The notes below the pieces were generated by a model. That model was not told where the DNA came from. It saw nothing but the letters and a program-made list of their open reading frames with translations, and did no database searches. From Caulobacter sp. S45 (GTDB taxonomy: Bacteria > Pseudomonadota > Alphaproteobacteria > Caulobacterales > Caulobacteraceae), in contig NZ_LMUL01000014.1 in the NCBI RefSeq assembly GCF_009765965.1, positions 2,003,539 through 2,067,538 of the forward strand: a stretch of DNA of 64,000 nt, given 5' to 3'. Each line of letters opens with the position of its first letter. Position 1 is the stretch's first letter. Both the position numbers and the translations under genes were made by a program. This document shows positions 39,867 to 50,036 of the stretch, in pieces.

Positions 39867-40561
39867 CGAAATCAGAGGCTGAAGCCCTGGCGCGGGCGGC
39901 GGCGACCCTAGGCCGTCGCGCAGCTCGGGAAAAGCGCGATGCGCGCTCGGCCGATACGCGCCTGCCCGACCTCTGGTTCGTCACCGATCCGGTTCGAACG
40001 CCCGACCCCCTCGCCGTGGCCGAGACCCTGCCGCGCGGTTCGGGCGTGATCTACCGCGCCTTCGGGGCGGCCGATGCGGAGACGGTGGGACGAACCTTGG
40101 CGGCGCTGGCCCGGCGACGAGGACTGATGCTGCTGGTCGGAGCCGACCCGGTGCTGGCCCGACGCATCGGCGCGCACGGCGTCCACCTGCCCCAGCGCCT
40201 GATGCATCTGGCGCCCCGCCTGCGCGCGCGATGGCCGCAATGGAGACTGAGCTGCGCCGCCCACGACGCCCGCGCCGTGGTCGCCGCCGGGCGTTTGAGG
40301 GTGGACGCCGTCCTGCTGTCGCCGGTGTTCCCGAGTCGCAGTCCTTCGGCGACCCGACCGCTCGGTCCGCTGCGGTTTGCCAGCCTGGTCGCCCTGGCGC
40401 GCGTACCGGTCTATGCCCTGGGGGGCGTGGACGCGATCACCGCAAGAAGATTGGGGCTGACCGGAGCTGTGGGCCTGGCCGCGGTGGATGGTCTCACCCC
40501 TCGCGCTTCGACGACCCGAATCCCAGCGCAAACAGAGGCCTGCCTAAGCGACCTGCTTTGA
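39860..40561 (+). CDS. Thiamine phosphate synthase-like (ThiE/TenI) protein
   Basis: A TIM-barrel protein of 233 aa. The C-terminal half is clearly ThiE/TenI-like: LLVGADPVLARRIGAHGVHLPQ, LSCAAHDARAVVAAG, VDAVLLSPVFPSRSP and VPVYALGGVDAITARRL. The N-terminal substrate-binding residues of true ThiE (the Q-x-R-x-K region) are not evident, so it may be a TenI-like homologue rather than a functional synthase. No other thiamine genes are nearby. It is divergent from yggS, and its start codon interlocks with that of yggS. Confidence 0.78.
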   Translation: MASKSEAEALARAAATLGRRAAREKRDARSADTRLPDLWFVTDPVRTPDPLAVAETLPRGSGVIYRAFGAADAETVGRTLAALARRRGLMLLVGADPVLARRIGAHGVHLPQRLMHLAPRLRARWPQWRLSCAAHDARAVVAAGRLRVDAVLLSPVFPSRSPSATRPLGPLRFASLVALARVPVYALGGVDAITARRLGLTGAVGLAAVDGLTPRASTTRIPAQTEACLSDLL

Positions 40562-40563
40562 TT

Positions 40564-40623
40564 TTATCCACAGACACACCATATCTTGTGGAGTGGTCCC
40601 CATGGGGGCTCCACATTCTGTGC
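40564..40623 (+). promoter_or_regulatory. nrdB control region: DnaA box and two NrdR boxes
   Basis: TTATCCACA (40564-40572) is a perfect DnaA box. ACACCATATCTTGTGG (40576-40591) is a near-perfect NrdR box. A weaker copy (40608-40623, 10 of 16 positions shared) starts 32 bases after it, the three-helical-turn spacing typical of NrdR pairs. Two GATTC methylation sites (40650-40654, 40660-40664) lie just before the nrdB ATG. Confidence 0.75.
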
Positions 40624-40667
40624 AGCTTGGTTATCGTCAGACGTTCACCGATTCCCTGGGATTCGAC

Positions 40668-41717
40668 ATGGCCGAACTCATTATCCCCACTCCGGCGCGT
40701 CCCGGCCTGCTCACCCCCTCCTACGCCTACAAGCCGTTCCGCTATCCCTGGGCCTACGACTTCTGGAAGCGCCAGCAGCAGGTCCACTGGATGCCGGAAG
40801 AGGTCCCGCTCGGCGAGGACTGCAAGGACTGGGCGGCGCGGTTGAACGACGGCGAGCGCAACCTGCTGACCCAAATCTTCCGCTTCTTCACCCAGTCCGA
40901 CATCGAGGTGAACGACAACTACATGGAGCGGTACGCGCGCGTCTTCCGCCCCACCGAGGTGAAGATGATGCTGTCGGCCTTCTCCAACATGGAGACCGTC
41001 CACATCGCCGCCTACGCCCTGCTGCTCGAGACCATTGGCATGCCGGAGTCCGAGTTCGGCGCCTTCCTCGAATACGAGGCGATGAAGGCCAAGCACGACT
41101 ACATGCAGGCCTTCGGGGTCGAGACCAACGCCGACATCGCCCGCACCGTGGCCATGTTCGGCGGCTTCACCGAGGGGCTGCAGCTGTTCGCCAGCTTCGC
41201 CATGCTGATGAACTTCCCGCGCTTCAACAAGATGAAGGGCATGGGCCAGATCGTATCCTGGTCGGTGCGCGACGAGAGCCTGCACTGCGAAGGCATGATC
41301 AAGCTCTACCACGCCTTCAACAAGGAGACGGGCTGCGTCACCAAGTCGGTCGCCGACGACATCGTCGACTGCTGCAAGACCGTGGTGGCGCTCGAGGACA
41401 AGTTCATCGACCTGGCGTTCGAGGCCGGCGAGATCGAGGGCATGACCCCGGACGACATCAAGCGCTACATCCGCTTCATCGCCGACTGGCGCCTGCGCCA
41501 GCTCGACCTGCCTCCCGTCTATGGGGTGCAGGAGAACCCGCTGCCCTGGCTCCAATCGCTGCTGTCGGGCGTGGAGCACGCCAACTTCTTCGAGGCGCGC
41601 TCCACCGAATATTCCAAGGCGGCGACGCGCGGCCAGTGGCAGGGCGCGGGCGGTGTCTGGTCGGAATTCGACAACCTGATGAGCCGGCGAAGCGAAAACA
41701 CCCTGCCCGCCGAATAA
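40668..41717 (+). CDS. nrdB: Ribonucleoside-diphosphate reductase subunit beta
   Basis: Radical-generating small subunit of class I ribonucleotide reductase, 349 aa. Di-iron ligand regions are recognisable: FFTQSDIEVNDNYME, SAFSNMETVHIAAYALLLE (E-x2-H) and SWSVRDESLHCEGMIKLYH (E-x2-H). The start MAELIIPTPARPGLL at 40668 is chosen over the in-frame ATG at 40593, which would overlap the NrdR region. The alpha subunit gene is not adjacent. Confidence 0.94.
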   Translation: MAELIIPTPARPGLLTPSYAYKPFRYPWAYDFWKRQQQVHWMPEEVPLGEDCKDWAARLNDGERNLLTQIFRFFTQSDIEVNDNYMERYARVFRPTEVKMMLSAFSNMETVHIAAYALLLETIGMPESEFGAFLEYEAMKAKHDYMQAFGVETNADIARTVAMFGGFTEGLQLFASFAMLMNFPRFNKMKGMGQIVSWSVRDESLHCEGMIKLYHAFNKETGCVTKSVADDIVDCCKTVVALEDKFIDLAFEAGEIEGMTPDDIKRYIRFIADWRLRQLDLPPVYGVQENPLPWLQSLLSGVEHANFFEARSTEYSKAATRGQWQGAGGVWSEFDNLMSRRSENTLPAE

Positions 41718-41762
41718 GGCAAAGCTGACAGACGCGCCGGGTAGGCGTATTCAGGGCCCATC

Positions 41763-42158
41763 ATGGTCCCGATCCCACCCGGCGAACTGGTCCTGTTCGA
41801 CGCTCAGAACGGCGCGAAAATAAACGCGGCCGTCGGGCAGGTGCTGAACATCCGCCTCGGCGCCCGTCCGGGCACCGGCTATGGCTGGCGCGTGACCTCC
41901 GGGCCGCCGGCGCTCACCCCGATCAGCCAGAGCTACGATCCCCACGGCGCTCCGCCACCGCATATCCTCGGCCCCAAGGCGCTCGGACCGGGTCCAACAG
42001 ATCCGCCGGTGGGCCAGCAGGTGTTCCGCATGCGCGTCGCAGGCCGGCCCGGACAGACCATCAAGCTGTCCATGGTCTACACCCGCGGGAACCTGCACAT
42101 GACCCTGGCCAAGGTCTACCAGGTGAAAATCAAGGTGCTCGCCGCCCATCCGGCCTAG
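41763..42158 (+). CDS. Chagasin-like protease inhibitor, I42 family
   Basis: A 131-aa immunoglobulin-like protein. It carries the three inhibitory loops of chagasin family members in recognisable form: RPGTGYGWRV (cf. NPTTGY.W), a Gly/Pro-rich middle loop (ILGPKALGPGPTDPPVGQQVF), and RVAGRPGQTIKLSMVYTR. No signal peptide is seen from this start, although related proteins are often periplasmic. The target would be cysteine (papain-type) peptidases. Confidence 0.72.
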   Translation: MVPIPPGELVLFDAQNGAKINAAVGQVLNIRLGARPGTGYGWRVTSGPPALTPISQSYDPHGAPPPHILGPKALGPGPTDPPVGQQVFRMRVAGRPGQTIKLSMVYTRGNLHMTLAKVYQVKIKVLAAHPA

Positions 42159-42213
42159 TTGGCCGGCGTGACTGGCGGGGCATCCGACCGCCACGGCCGG
42201 CGTTAGAGCTTCC

Positions 42214-42546
42214 ATGTCAGTTTCCGAACAGGCCGCCCACATCGAACGGATCAAGCTCGCCAAGACGCCTTTCGCCGAGACCGTGCTCGTCTGCGGCAAG
42301 TGCGCCAGGAAGTTCCTCGGCGAGAAGAACGCCAAGGGCGTCGCCAAGCGGCTGAAGGCGGCGCTCAAGGATCGGCGCTGGGGCAAGGTGCGGGTGGTGG
42401 AGACCCGTTGCTTCGATCTCTGTCCCAAGCGCCGCCAAGTGCTGGCCAGCGGCCGCACCCTGGCCGAGCACCGGCTGGTGGTGGTCGAGCCGGGCTTCGA
42501 TATCGACGCCGCCTTAGGGCAACTTCTGGGGCCGGTGGGGGACTGA
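42214..42546 (+). CDS. Small thioredoxin-like [2Fe-2S] ferredoxin-type protein
   Basis: A 110-aa protein with four cysteines placed as in thioredoxin-like (2Fe-2S) ferredoxins: VCGKCARKFLG near residue 27 and ETRCFDLCPKRRQVL near residue 66. Between them is a basic helix (AKGVAKRLKAALKDR). A cluster bound by the C-x2-C and C-x3-C pairs is likely. The partner is unknown; the nearest gene is the convergent UbiB-type kinase. Confidence 0.72.
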   Translation: MSVSEQAAHIERIKLAKTPFAETVLVCGKCARKFLGEKNAKGVAKRLKAALKDRRWGKVRVVETRCFDLCPKRRQVLASGRTLAEHRLVVVEPGFDIDAALGQLLGPVGD

Positions 42547-42564
42547 GCGCCAAGCCGCGCCGTA

Positions 42565-43923
42565 CTATCCCTCCAGCCCCACCGCCCCCAGCGCCTCGCC
42601 CTGCCGCTTGGCCAGGGCGGCTTCGGAAAAGCCCTGCACCGACGCCTCGAACAGCTGGCGCCAGTTCAGCTCCGCCTCCAGGTGCAGGAAGGCCGAGCCC
42701 AGGCCGATGGCGGCGCGGTCCATGAACACGAACTCGCGCGGAATCCGCACCGGCCCCTTGTCCTTCAGCGCCTGACGCACCTGGAAGGCCTCGCGCCGGC
42801 CATAGGCGCCGGGCTTCACCCCGTCGGCCACCGTGCGCACCCGGTCGTCGAGCAACGGGCCATAGATGAAGCGGGCCCACAGGTTCAGCACCTCGACCAG
42901 ATCGTCCGAGATGCCTCGGAAGCCCCAGCTCTCGTAGGCGGCCTTCTGCTCGGCGCGGTCGTCGCTGGACAGGGCGTGGAACAGCCGCACCACCCCGGCC
43001 ACGAAGCGCGGCGGGAAGATGCGCACGCAACCGAAGTCCAGCAGGTTCAGCCGCTCCGCCTCGCCGCCGAAGGTGTAGTTCCCCAGATGCGGATCGCCGT
43101 GGATCACGCCCAGCTTGATCATCGGGCCCCACCAGGCCTCGAACAGCAGGGCGGCGATGCGGTTGCGGGTCTCCAGCGGCGCGTCCTTGAACGCCATCAG
43201 CCCGCGCCCGTCCAGCCAGGTCATGGTCAGCAACCGCCGGGTGCAGAGCGCATCCACCGGCTCGGGCGTGCCGATGTCGGCGCGGCCCTCGAAGAAGCGG
43301 CTGTACAGGCGCATGGCCTTCACCTCGCGGGTGTAGTCCAGCTCTTCCCGCAAGCGATCGCCGATCTCGTCGACGATCTCCGACGGGTCCAGCGCCTTGT
43401 CCATGCGCCGGAACAGGGCGAACACGGCGCGGAGCTGGCCGAGGTCGCTCTCCACCGCGCTCTGCATCTCCGGGTACTGCAGCTTCACCGCCAGGCCGCG
43501 TCCGTCCAGCCCCGTCGCCCGGTGCACCTGGCCGAGCGAGGCGGCGGCGGCGGCGTCCAGATCGAAGCTCTTGAACTTCGCGGTCCAATCCGGCCCGAGT
43601 TCGGCGGCCATGCGACGGCGCACGAAGGGTCGGCCCATGGCCGGGGCGTTGGTCTGCAGCTCGGTCAGCTCCGCCGCCAGTTCGGGCGGCAGCAGGTCCG
43701 GCACGGTGGCGAACATCTGCGCCGCCTTCATCAGCGGCCCCTTGAGCTGCCCCAGGGCCGCCTTCAGCGCGCGGGCGTTGCGGACCTCGGTCTCATCCCC
43801 GCCGAACAGGCGATTGGCGCCGTAGGCGGCGCCCGCGCCCGCCAGCCCTGCGCCGACCTTGGCGAAGCGCTGCACTCGCCCGGTCAGGCGGTTGCGTTCG
43901 GGATCGGGGGCGTCGTCGGACAT
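42565..43923 (-). CDS. ABC1/UbiB (COQ8)-family atypical kinase
   Basis: A 452-aa protein of the UbiB/ADCK family, associated with ubiquinone biosynthesis or lipid metabolism. It has the KxGQ-type motif in variant form (LKGPLMKAAQMFATVPDLLPPE), the alanine-rich loop AAAASLGQVHRA, the ATP lysine in LAVKLQYPE, the catalytic loop GVIHGDPHLGNYTF and the DFG-like LLDFGCVRIF. The C-terminal hydrophobic anchor of E. coli UbiB is not present. It is monocistronic, transcribed away from fliF. Confidence 0.9.
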   Translation of the reverse strand: MSDDAPDPERNRLTGRVQRFAKVGAGLAGAGAAYGANRLFGGDETEVRNARALKAALGQLKGPLMKAAQMFATVPDLLPPELAAELTELQTNAPAMGRPFVRRRMAAELGPDWTAKFKSFDLDAAAAASLGQVHRATGLDGRGLAVKLQYPEMQSAVESDLGQLRAVFALFRRMDKALDPSEIVDEIGDRLREELDYTREVKAMRLYSRFFEGRADIGTPEPVDALCTRRLLTMTWLDGRGLMAFKDAPLETRNRIAALLFEAWWGPMIKLGVIHGDPHLGNYTFGGEAERLNLLDFGCVRIFPPRFVAGVVRLFHALSSDDRAEQKAAYESWGFRGISDDLVEVLNLWARFIYGPLLDDRVRTVADGVKPGAYGRREAFQVRQALKDKGPVRIPREFVFMDRAAIGLGSAFLHLEAELNWRQLFEASVQGFSEAALAKRQGEALGAVGLEG

Positions 43924-44020
43924 GGAACACAGCTAAGCACGGCGGCTTCGGACGAACAGCCCACGGCGCGGATTACCGCCCACGCAATGCATTTTGCGCC
44001 GGCGCCGGTGGGTCGCGTCG

Positions 44021-44030
44021 TTAACCTTAA
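44021..44030 (+). promoter_or_regulatory. CtrA-like half-sites upstream of fliF
   Basis: TTAACCTTAA contains a CtrA half-site (TTAACC) directly followed by TTAA; it is not the full TTAA-N7-TTAA box. It lies 76 bases before the fliF start. In C. crescentus the fliF operon is CtrA-activated, which motivates the call. Confidence 0.4.
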
Positions 44031-44105
44031 GCGGTCCTTTACCTTAGACCCGGTAATTCCTGCCTAGCGCGGTCCCTTGGACATGACCGCCAGTGGGGCC
44101 GGGCG

Positions 44106-45737
44106 TTGGAGTCTTTCCTAAAAGCACTGCAGGGTTTCGGCATCGGCCGGCTCGCCGCCATCCTGGGCGCGGGCGCGGGCGTGGCCGCCGTCCTGGTCGC
44201 GGTGATGCTGCGCGTCGGCGGCGAATCCAAGTCGCTGCTCTACGCCAACCTCGACATGAAGGAGGCGTCCCAGATCACCGGCCAACTCGACCAGTCGGGG
44301 GTGAAGTACGAACTGAAGGGCGACGGCTCCACCATCTTCGTGGATCGCGACAAGGTCGCCTCCACCCGCCTGCTGCTGTCGGGCAAGGGCCTGCCGACCT
44401 CGGGCTCGGTGGGTTACGAGATCTTCGACAACGCCTCGGCGCTGGGCCAAACCGACTTCATCCAGAACCTGAACCGCCAGCGGGCCCTGGAGGGCGAACT
44501 GGCCCGCACCATCCATTCGATCCAGGGCGTCAGCTTCGTTCGCGTCCACCTGGTGATGCCCAAGCACCAGCTGTTCGAGGAAAACACCGAATCGCCCACC
44601 GCGTCGATCCTGATCGCCACCGGCGGCGGTCGCCTGGGCGCCGAGCAGGTGCGCGCCATCCGCAACCTGGTGGCCGGCGCGGTCCCCGACCTGAAGGCCG
44701 AACGGGTCAGCATCACCGACCAGCAGGGCGAACTGCTCGCCAGCGAAGGCGATTCCGGGGTCAGCCCCGACGGCGCCGGGGGCTCGGCCCGCGGCCAGGT
44801 CGAGGAGCGCATCCGCCGTTCAGTCAAGGATATGGTCGAAGGCATGGTCGGTCCCGGCAAGGTGCGGGTCCAGGTCTCCGCCGATCTCGACATGAACCGG
44901 ATCACCACCCAGCAGGAGAAGTTCGATCCGGACGGCCAGGTCGTGCGCTCCACCCAGACCGCCGACGAGAAGTCCAACGAGAGCAAGCCCAACAGCTCGG
45001 GTGCGACCTCGGCATCCCAGAACGTACCCGGCGCCCAGCCCGCCGCGCCGAGCAGCAGCGACAGCTCCGTCGCCGGCAAGCAGGAGGAGACCACCAACTA
45101 CGAAATCTCCAAGACCACCCGCAGCGAGGTGCAGGAACCCGGCAGCGTCAAGCGCCTGTCGGTGGCGGTGGCGGTGGACGGGGTCTCGACCCCCGCCAAG
45201 GGCGGCAAGCCCGGTCCCTACACCCCGCGTTCGGCCGACGAGATGAAGCACATCGAACAACTGGTCCGCTCGGCGGTGGGCTTCGACGCCCAGCGCGGCG
45301 ACCAGGTCACCGTGGTCAACGTGCGCTTCGATCACGACCTCAGCGGCGCCGACGGGGTCAGCGCGGCCTCGCCCTTCACCTTCGACAAGAACGACATCAT
45401 GCGGATCGCCGAGCTGGGCGTCCTGCTGGTGGTGGCGGGACTGGTGGTCTTCTTCGTGATCAAGCCGATGCTGAGCGGTTCGGGCGGCGGAGGCGGTCCG
45501 ATGGTCACGGCCCTGAACATGACGCCGCGTCCGGGGTCTCCGGCGCCGGGAGGCGCCCTAACTGGACCAAGCGGGGAGATTCTGGCCCTGCCCAATCCCG
45601 AGATTGACGCCCGTATCGACATCGCCCGCATCGAGGGTCAGGTGAAGGCCTCGTCGGTCCGGCGAGTTTCCGAGTTCGTGGAAAAGCATCCTGACGAGTC
45701 GGTCGCCATCCTTCGCACCTGGCTGCACGAAGCCTGA
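44106..45737 (+). CDS. fliF: Flagellar MS-ring protein FliF
   Basis: Forms the membrane ring that nucleates basal-body assembly, 543 aa. It has a membrane helix at residues ~13-35 ([20 protein letters not shown]) and the ring-building region ([49 protein letters not shown]). A disordered Ser/Ala/Gln-rich stretch follows, then a second helix (~437-457), and the tail binds FliG. The start is TTG; no in-frame ATG or GTG is upstream. Its stop overlaps the fliG start (TGATG). First gene of the operon. Confidence 0.96.
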   Translation: MESFLKALQGFGIGRLAAILGAGAGVAAVLVAVMLRVGGESKSLLYANLDMKEASQITGQLDQSGVKYELKGDGSTIFVDRDKVASTRLLLSGKGLPTSGSVGYEIFDNASALGQTDFIQNLNRQRALEGELARTIHSIQGVSFVRVHLVMPKHQLFEENTESPTASILIATGGGRLGAEQVRAIRNLVAGAVPDLKAERVSITDQQGELLASEGDSGVSPDGAGGSARGQVEERIRRSVKDMVEGMVGPGKVRVQVSADLDMNRITTQQEKFDPDGQVVRSTQTADEKSNESKPNSSGATSASQNVPGAQPAAPSSSDSSVAGKQEETTNYEISKTTRSEVQEPGSVKRLSVAVAVDGVSTPAKGGKPGPYTPRSADEMKHIEQLVRSAVGFDAQRGDQVTVVNVRFDHDLSGADGVSAASPFTFDKNDIMRIAELGVLLVVAGLVVFFVIKPMLSGSGGGGGPMVTALNMTPRPGSPAPGGALTGPSGEILALPNPEIDARIDIARIEGQVKASSVRRVSEFVEKHPDESVAILRTWLHEA

Positions 45738-46764
45738 TGCTGCCGGCCCGCAAAAAAACCGTCGAGGACCCCGAACGGCTCTCCGGCCCGGAGAAGGCGG
45801 CGATCGTCCTGCTCGCACTCGGCGAAGACCATACCCGGCTGTGGGAGGCGCTGGACGAGGAGGAGATCCGCGAGATCTCCCAGGTGATGTCCAACCTGGG
45901 CACCGTCAGCGCCGGCGCGGTGGAAGGCCTGCTGGTCGACTTCGTCTCGGGCATGTCCAGCGGCGGGGCCATCATGGGTTCCTACGAACAGACCCAGCGT
46001 CTGCTCGCCAGCTTCATGGCCCCCGACAAGGTCGAGGCGCTGATGGACGAGATCCGCGGACCCGCGGGCCGGACCATGTGGGACAAGCTCGGCAACGTGA
46101 ACGAGGCCGTGCTCGCCAACTACCTGAAGAACGAATACCCTCAGACCGTCGCCGTCATCCTGTCCAAGGTGAAGGGCGAGCACGCCGCCCGTGTGCTGGC
46201 CGCCCTGCCCGAGGACTTCGCCCTGGAATGCGTGCAGCGGATGCTGCGCATGGAGCCGGTGCAACGCGAGATCCTGGACAAGATCGAACAGACCCTGCGC
46301 ACCGAGTTCATGTCGAACCTGGCGCGCACCTCCAAGCGCGACAGCCACGAGATGATGGCTGAGGTATTCAACAACTTCGACCGCCAGACCGAGGTCCGCT
46401 TCCTGTCCGCCCTGGAAGAGCGCAACCGCGAGGCGGCCGAGCGCATCCGCGCCCTGATGTTCGTGTTCGAGGACCTGGGCCGGCTCGACCCCGGCGGTGT
46501 GCAGACCCTGCTGCGCGCAGTGGACAAGGATCAGCTCGGCCTGGCCCTGAAGGGCGCCTCGGACGCGCTGCGGGAGATGTTCTTCTCCAACATGAGCGAG
46601 CGCGCCGCCAAGATCATGCGCGAGGACATGGAATCCATGGGTCCCGTCCGGCTCAAGGACGTCGACCAGGCCCAGATGGCCATGGTGCTGACCGCCAAGA
46701 ACCTGGCCGCCTCGGGCGAGATCATGCTGGCCGGCTCCAGCAGCGACGATGAGCTGATCTACTG

Positions 46765-46765
<1 letters not shown>
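45737..46765 (+). CDS. fliG: Flagellar motor switch protein FliG
   Basis: Rotor protein of the C-ring that contacts the stator and couples proton flow to torque, 342 aa. N-terminal [19 protein letters not shown] and the middle-domain [19 protein letters not shown] region are typical. The C-terminal torque helix includes [15 protein letters not shown] with nearby charged residues, and [18 protein letters not shown] follows. One-base overlaps with fliF and flbE indicate tight coupling. Confidence 0.97.
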
Positions 46766-47423
<658 letters not shown>

Positions 47424-47427
<4 letters not shown>

Positions 47428-47750
47428 GCGACCTGACCCTCGAGGAATTCGAACCCACCGCCGCGCTGGTCGCGGTGGACGACGCCGAGGAGAAATCCGC
47501 CACCGACCTGGCCCCGGTGTTCGACGTCCCGGTCAATATCTCCGCGGTGCTGGGCAAGGCCCACATGTCCGTCGCCCAGCTGCTGAAGCTCGGCCAGGGC
47601 AGCATCCTGGAGCTGGACCGCAAGGTCGGCGAGGCCATCGACATCTACGTCAACAATCGCCTGGTCGCCCGGGGAGAGGTCGTCATCGTCGACGAGCACC
47701 TGGGCGTGACCATGACCGAAATCATCAAGGACGGCGATCAGGGCCTGTAA
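47424..47750 (+). CDS. fliN: Flagellar motor switch protein FliN
   Basis: C-ring protein of 108 aa. The SpoA domain occupies the C-terminal ~75 residues: PVNISAVLGKAHMSVAQLLKL, GSILELDRKVGEAIDIYVNN and RGEVVIVDEHLGVTMTEII. It overlaps flbE by four bases (ATGA) and precedes flbD by 26 bases. Confidence 0.96.
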
Positions 47751-47776
47751 GGTCCGGAAGCTGAAGGAGAAAACCG

Positions 47777-49144
47777 ATGCGGCTCTTAGTCGTCGGCCGT
47801 CTCAGCGGCCAACTCGCCCTGGCGGTGAAGATGGCGATGCAGACCGGCGCCAAGGTCGCCCACGTGGAGACCGAGGCGCAGGCGACCCACGCCCTGCGCG
47901 CGGGCCAGGGGGCGGACCTGTTGATGGTCGACTTCGACCTCGACATCGCCAGCCTGATCGCCGCCAACGAGGCCGAACGCATCCGCGTGCCGATCGTGGC
48001 CTGCGGCGTGGGCAACGACGCGCGCAAGGCCGCCGCCGCCATCCGGGCCGGGGCGCAGGAGTTCATCCCCCTGCCCCCCGACGCGGAGCTGATCGCGGCG
48101 GTGCTGGCGGCGGTGTCGGACGACGACCGGCCGCTGGTCACGCGTGATCCTTCCATGCAGGTGGTGCTGTCGCTGGCCGACCAGGTGGCGGCGTCGGACG
48201 CCTCGATCCTGATCACCGGCGAAAGCGGCGTCGGCAAGGAGGTGATGGCCCGCTACGTCCACAAGAAGTCGCGCCGCGCCGACAAGCCGTTCATCTCGGT
48301 CAACTGCGCCGCCATCCCCGAAAACCTACTGGAGTCCGAGCTGTTCGGCCATGAGAAGGGCGCCTTCACCGGCGCCCTGGCCCGGCGGATCGGCAAGTTC
48401 GAGGAGGCCGACGGCGGCACCCTGCTGCTCGACGAAATCTCGGAAATGGACGTGCGCCTGCAGGCCAAGCTGCTGCGCGCCATCCAGGAACGCGAGATCG
48501 ACCGGGTCGGCGGCTCCAAGCCGGTCAAGATCGACATCCGCATCCTGGCCACCTCCAACCGCGACCTGGCCGCCACGGTGAAGGCCGGCGGCTTCCGCGA
48601 GGACCTGCTGTACCGGCTGAACGTGGTCAACCTGCGCCTGCCGCCGCTGCGCGATCGTCCGGCCGACGTGCTGGCTCTGTGCGAGCACTTCGTGAAGAAG
48701 TACGCCGCCGCCAACGGCCTGCAAGCCAAGCCTTTGTCGGCGGAGGCCAGGCGCCGCCTGGTGCTGCATCGCTGGCCCGGCAACGTGCGGGAGCTGGAGA
48801 ACGCCATGCACCGCGCGGTGCTGCTCTCTCCGGGCGCCGAGATCGAGGAAACCGCCGTGCGCCTGCCCGACGGCCAGCCGATGTCGCTCGGCCCCGATCC
48901 GGCTCAGCAGACGGTCGCGCGCGCCACCCAGGCGGCCGAGAGCGCCTCGCGCGCCTTCGTCGGCCAGACGGTGTCGCAGATGGAGCAGCAGCTGATCCTG
49001 GACACCCTGGTCCACTGCTTCGGCAACCGCACCCACGCGGCCAACATCCTGGGCATCTCCATCCGCACGCTGCGCAACAAGCTGAAGGAGTACGGCGAGG
49101 CGGGCGTCAGCGTCCCCGCGCCCCAGGGCGCCTACGCGGCCTGA
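47777..49144 (+). CDS. flbD: Sigma-54-dependent flagellar regulator FlbD
   Basis: NtrC-type activator of late flagellar genes, 455 aa. It has a receiver-like N-terminus (LLVVGRLSGQLALAV, LMVDFDLDIASL) without an obvious complete phosphorylation site, as known for Caulobacter FlbD. The AAA+ domain shows GESGVGKEVMAR (Walker A), ELFGHEKGAFTGA (sigma-54 contact loop) and GGTLLLDEISEM (Walker B). A Fis-type helix-turn-helix is at the C-terminus (THAANILGISIRTLRNKL). AAGGAG precedes the ATG. The beta-lactamase gene begins four bases after its stop. Confidence 0.96.
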   Translation: MRLLVVGRLSGQLALAVKMAMQTGAKVAHVETEAQATHALRAGQGADLLMVDFDLDIASLIAANEAERIRVPIVACGVGNDARKAAAAIRAGAQEFIPLPPDAELIAAVLAAVSDDDRPLVTRDPSMQVVLSLADQVAASDASILITGESGVGKEVMARYVHKKSRRADKPFISVNCAAIPENLLESELFGHEKGAFTGALARRIGKFEEADGGTLLLDEISEMDVRLQAKLLRAIQEREIDRVGGSKPVKIDIRILATSNRDLAATVKAGGFREDLLYRLNVVNLRLPPLRDRPADVLALCEHFVKKYAAANGLQAKPLSAEARRRLVLHRWPGNVRELENAMHRAVLLSPGAEIEETAVRLPDGQPMSLGPDPAQQTVARATQAAESASRAFVGQTVSQMEQQLILDTLVHCFGNRTHAANILGISIRTLRNKLKEYGEAGVSVPAPQGAYAA

Positions 49145-49148
49145 CGCC

Positions 49149-50036
49149 ATGACGGCGCGCGCCACAATCCCCCATCGCCGCGCCGTGCTTCTGGGCGCCG
49201 GGCTCGCCATCGGCGGGTTCGAAGGCGCATGGGCGAGCGGCGTCACGGCGGGCGAACTCGTCGCCATCGAACGGGCCTGCGGCGGCCGCATGGGCGTCTA
49301 TGTACGCGACACGGGATCGGGCGGCCGCCTGCTCCACCGCGCCGACGAACGCTTTCCGATGTGCAGCACCTTCAAGGCGCTGATGGTGGGACAGGTGTTG
49401 AGCCAGGTCGACCACGGTCAGGTGTCCCTCGACAAGCGTATCGCCTACGGACGCACCGACCTGCTGCCCACCTCGCCCGTCACCTCGAAACATGTCGCCA
49501 AGGGCGGCCTGCCCCTGCGCGAGCTGTGCGCGGCGGTGATCGAATACAGCGACAATGGCGCGGCCAACCTGATCCTGCGCGAGATCGGCGGCCCCGCCAG
49601 TCTCACCGCGTGGCTGCGCGGTCAGGGCGACGCCATCACTCGGCTCGACCGCAACGAGCTGGCCCTGAATTCAGCCATTCCCGGCGATCCGCGAGACACC
49701 ACGTCGCCCCTGGCGATGGGCGCGACGTTCGAGAGACTGACCCTGGGCGATATCCTGAAACCCGCCTCGCGGGACCGGCTCCAGGCCTGGCTCGCCGCCA
49801 ACACCACGGGCGCGGATCGGCTGCGCGCCGGCCTGCCGGGACCCTGGACGCTCGGCGACAAGACCGGCTCCAACGGCGCCGACACCGCCAACGACGTGGC
49901 CCTGATCCGACCGCCGGGCCGCGCGCCGCTGATCGCCGCGGTATTCGTCACCCGCGCCACCTCGCAGGAAGCCGCGAATCACGCGATTGCTTCGGTCGGC
50001 GCGCTGATCGGGCGATGGAGACCGGCCCATGGCTGA
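49149..50036 (+). CDS. Class A beta-lactamase within the flagellar operon
   Basis: A serine beta-lactamase of 295 aa with a complete class A motif set: CSTFK (S70-x-x-K73), YSDNGAANL (S130-D-N), the omega loop RNELALNSAIPGDPRDTT with E166 and N170, and GDKTGSNG (K234-T-G). The N-terminus has an HRRAVLLGAGLAIGG segment resembling a Tat signal. Cys69 is present but position 238 is Asn, so the carbapenemase-type disulfide is not predicted. It starts four bases after flbD and overlaps flhA by eight bases, so it is co-transcribed with flagellar genes. Substrate range cannot be read from sequence. Confidence 0.93.
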   Translation: MTARATIPHRRAVLLGAGLAIGGFEGAWASGVTAGELVAIERACGGRMGVYVRDTGSGGRLLHRADERFPMCSTFKALMVGQVLSQVDHGQVSLDKRIAYGRTDLLPTSPVTSKHVAKGGLPLRELCAAVIEYSDNGAANLILREIGGPASLTAWLRGQGDAITRLDRNELALNSAIPGDPRDTTSPLAMGATFERLTLGDILKPASRDRLQAWLAANTTGADRLRAGLPGPWTLGDKTGSNGADTANDVALIRPPGRAPLIAAVFVTRATSQEAANHAIASVGALIGRWRPAHG

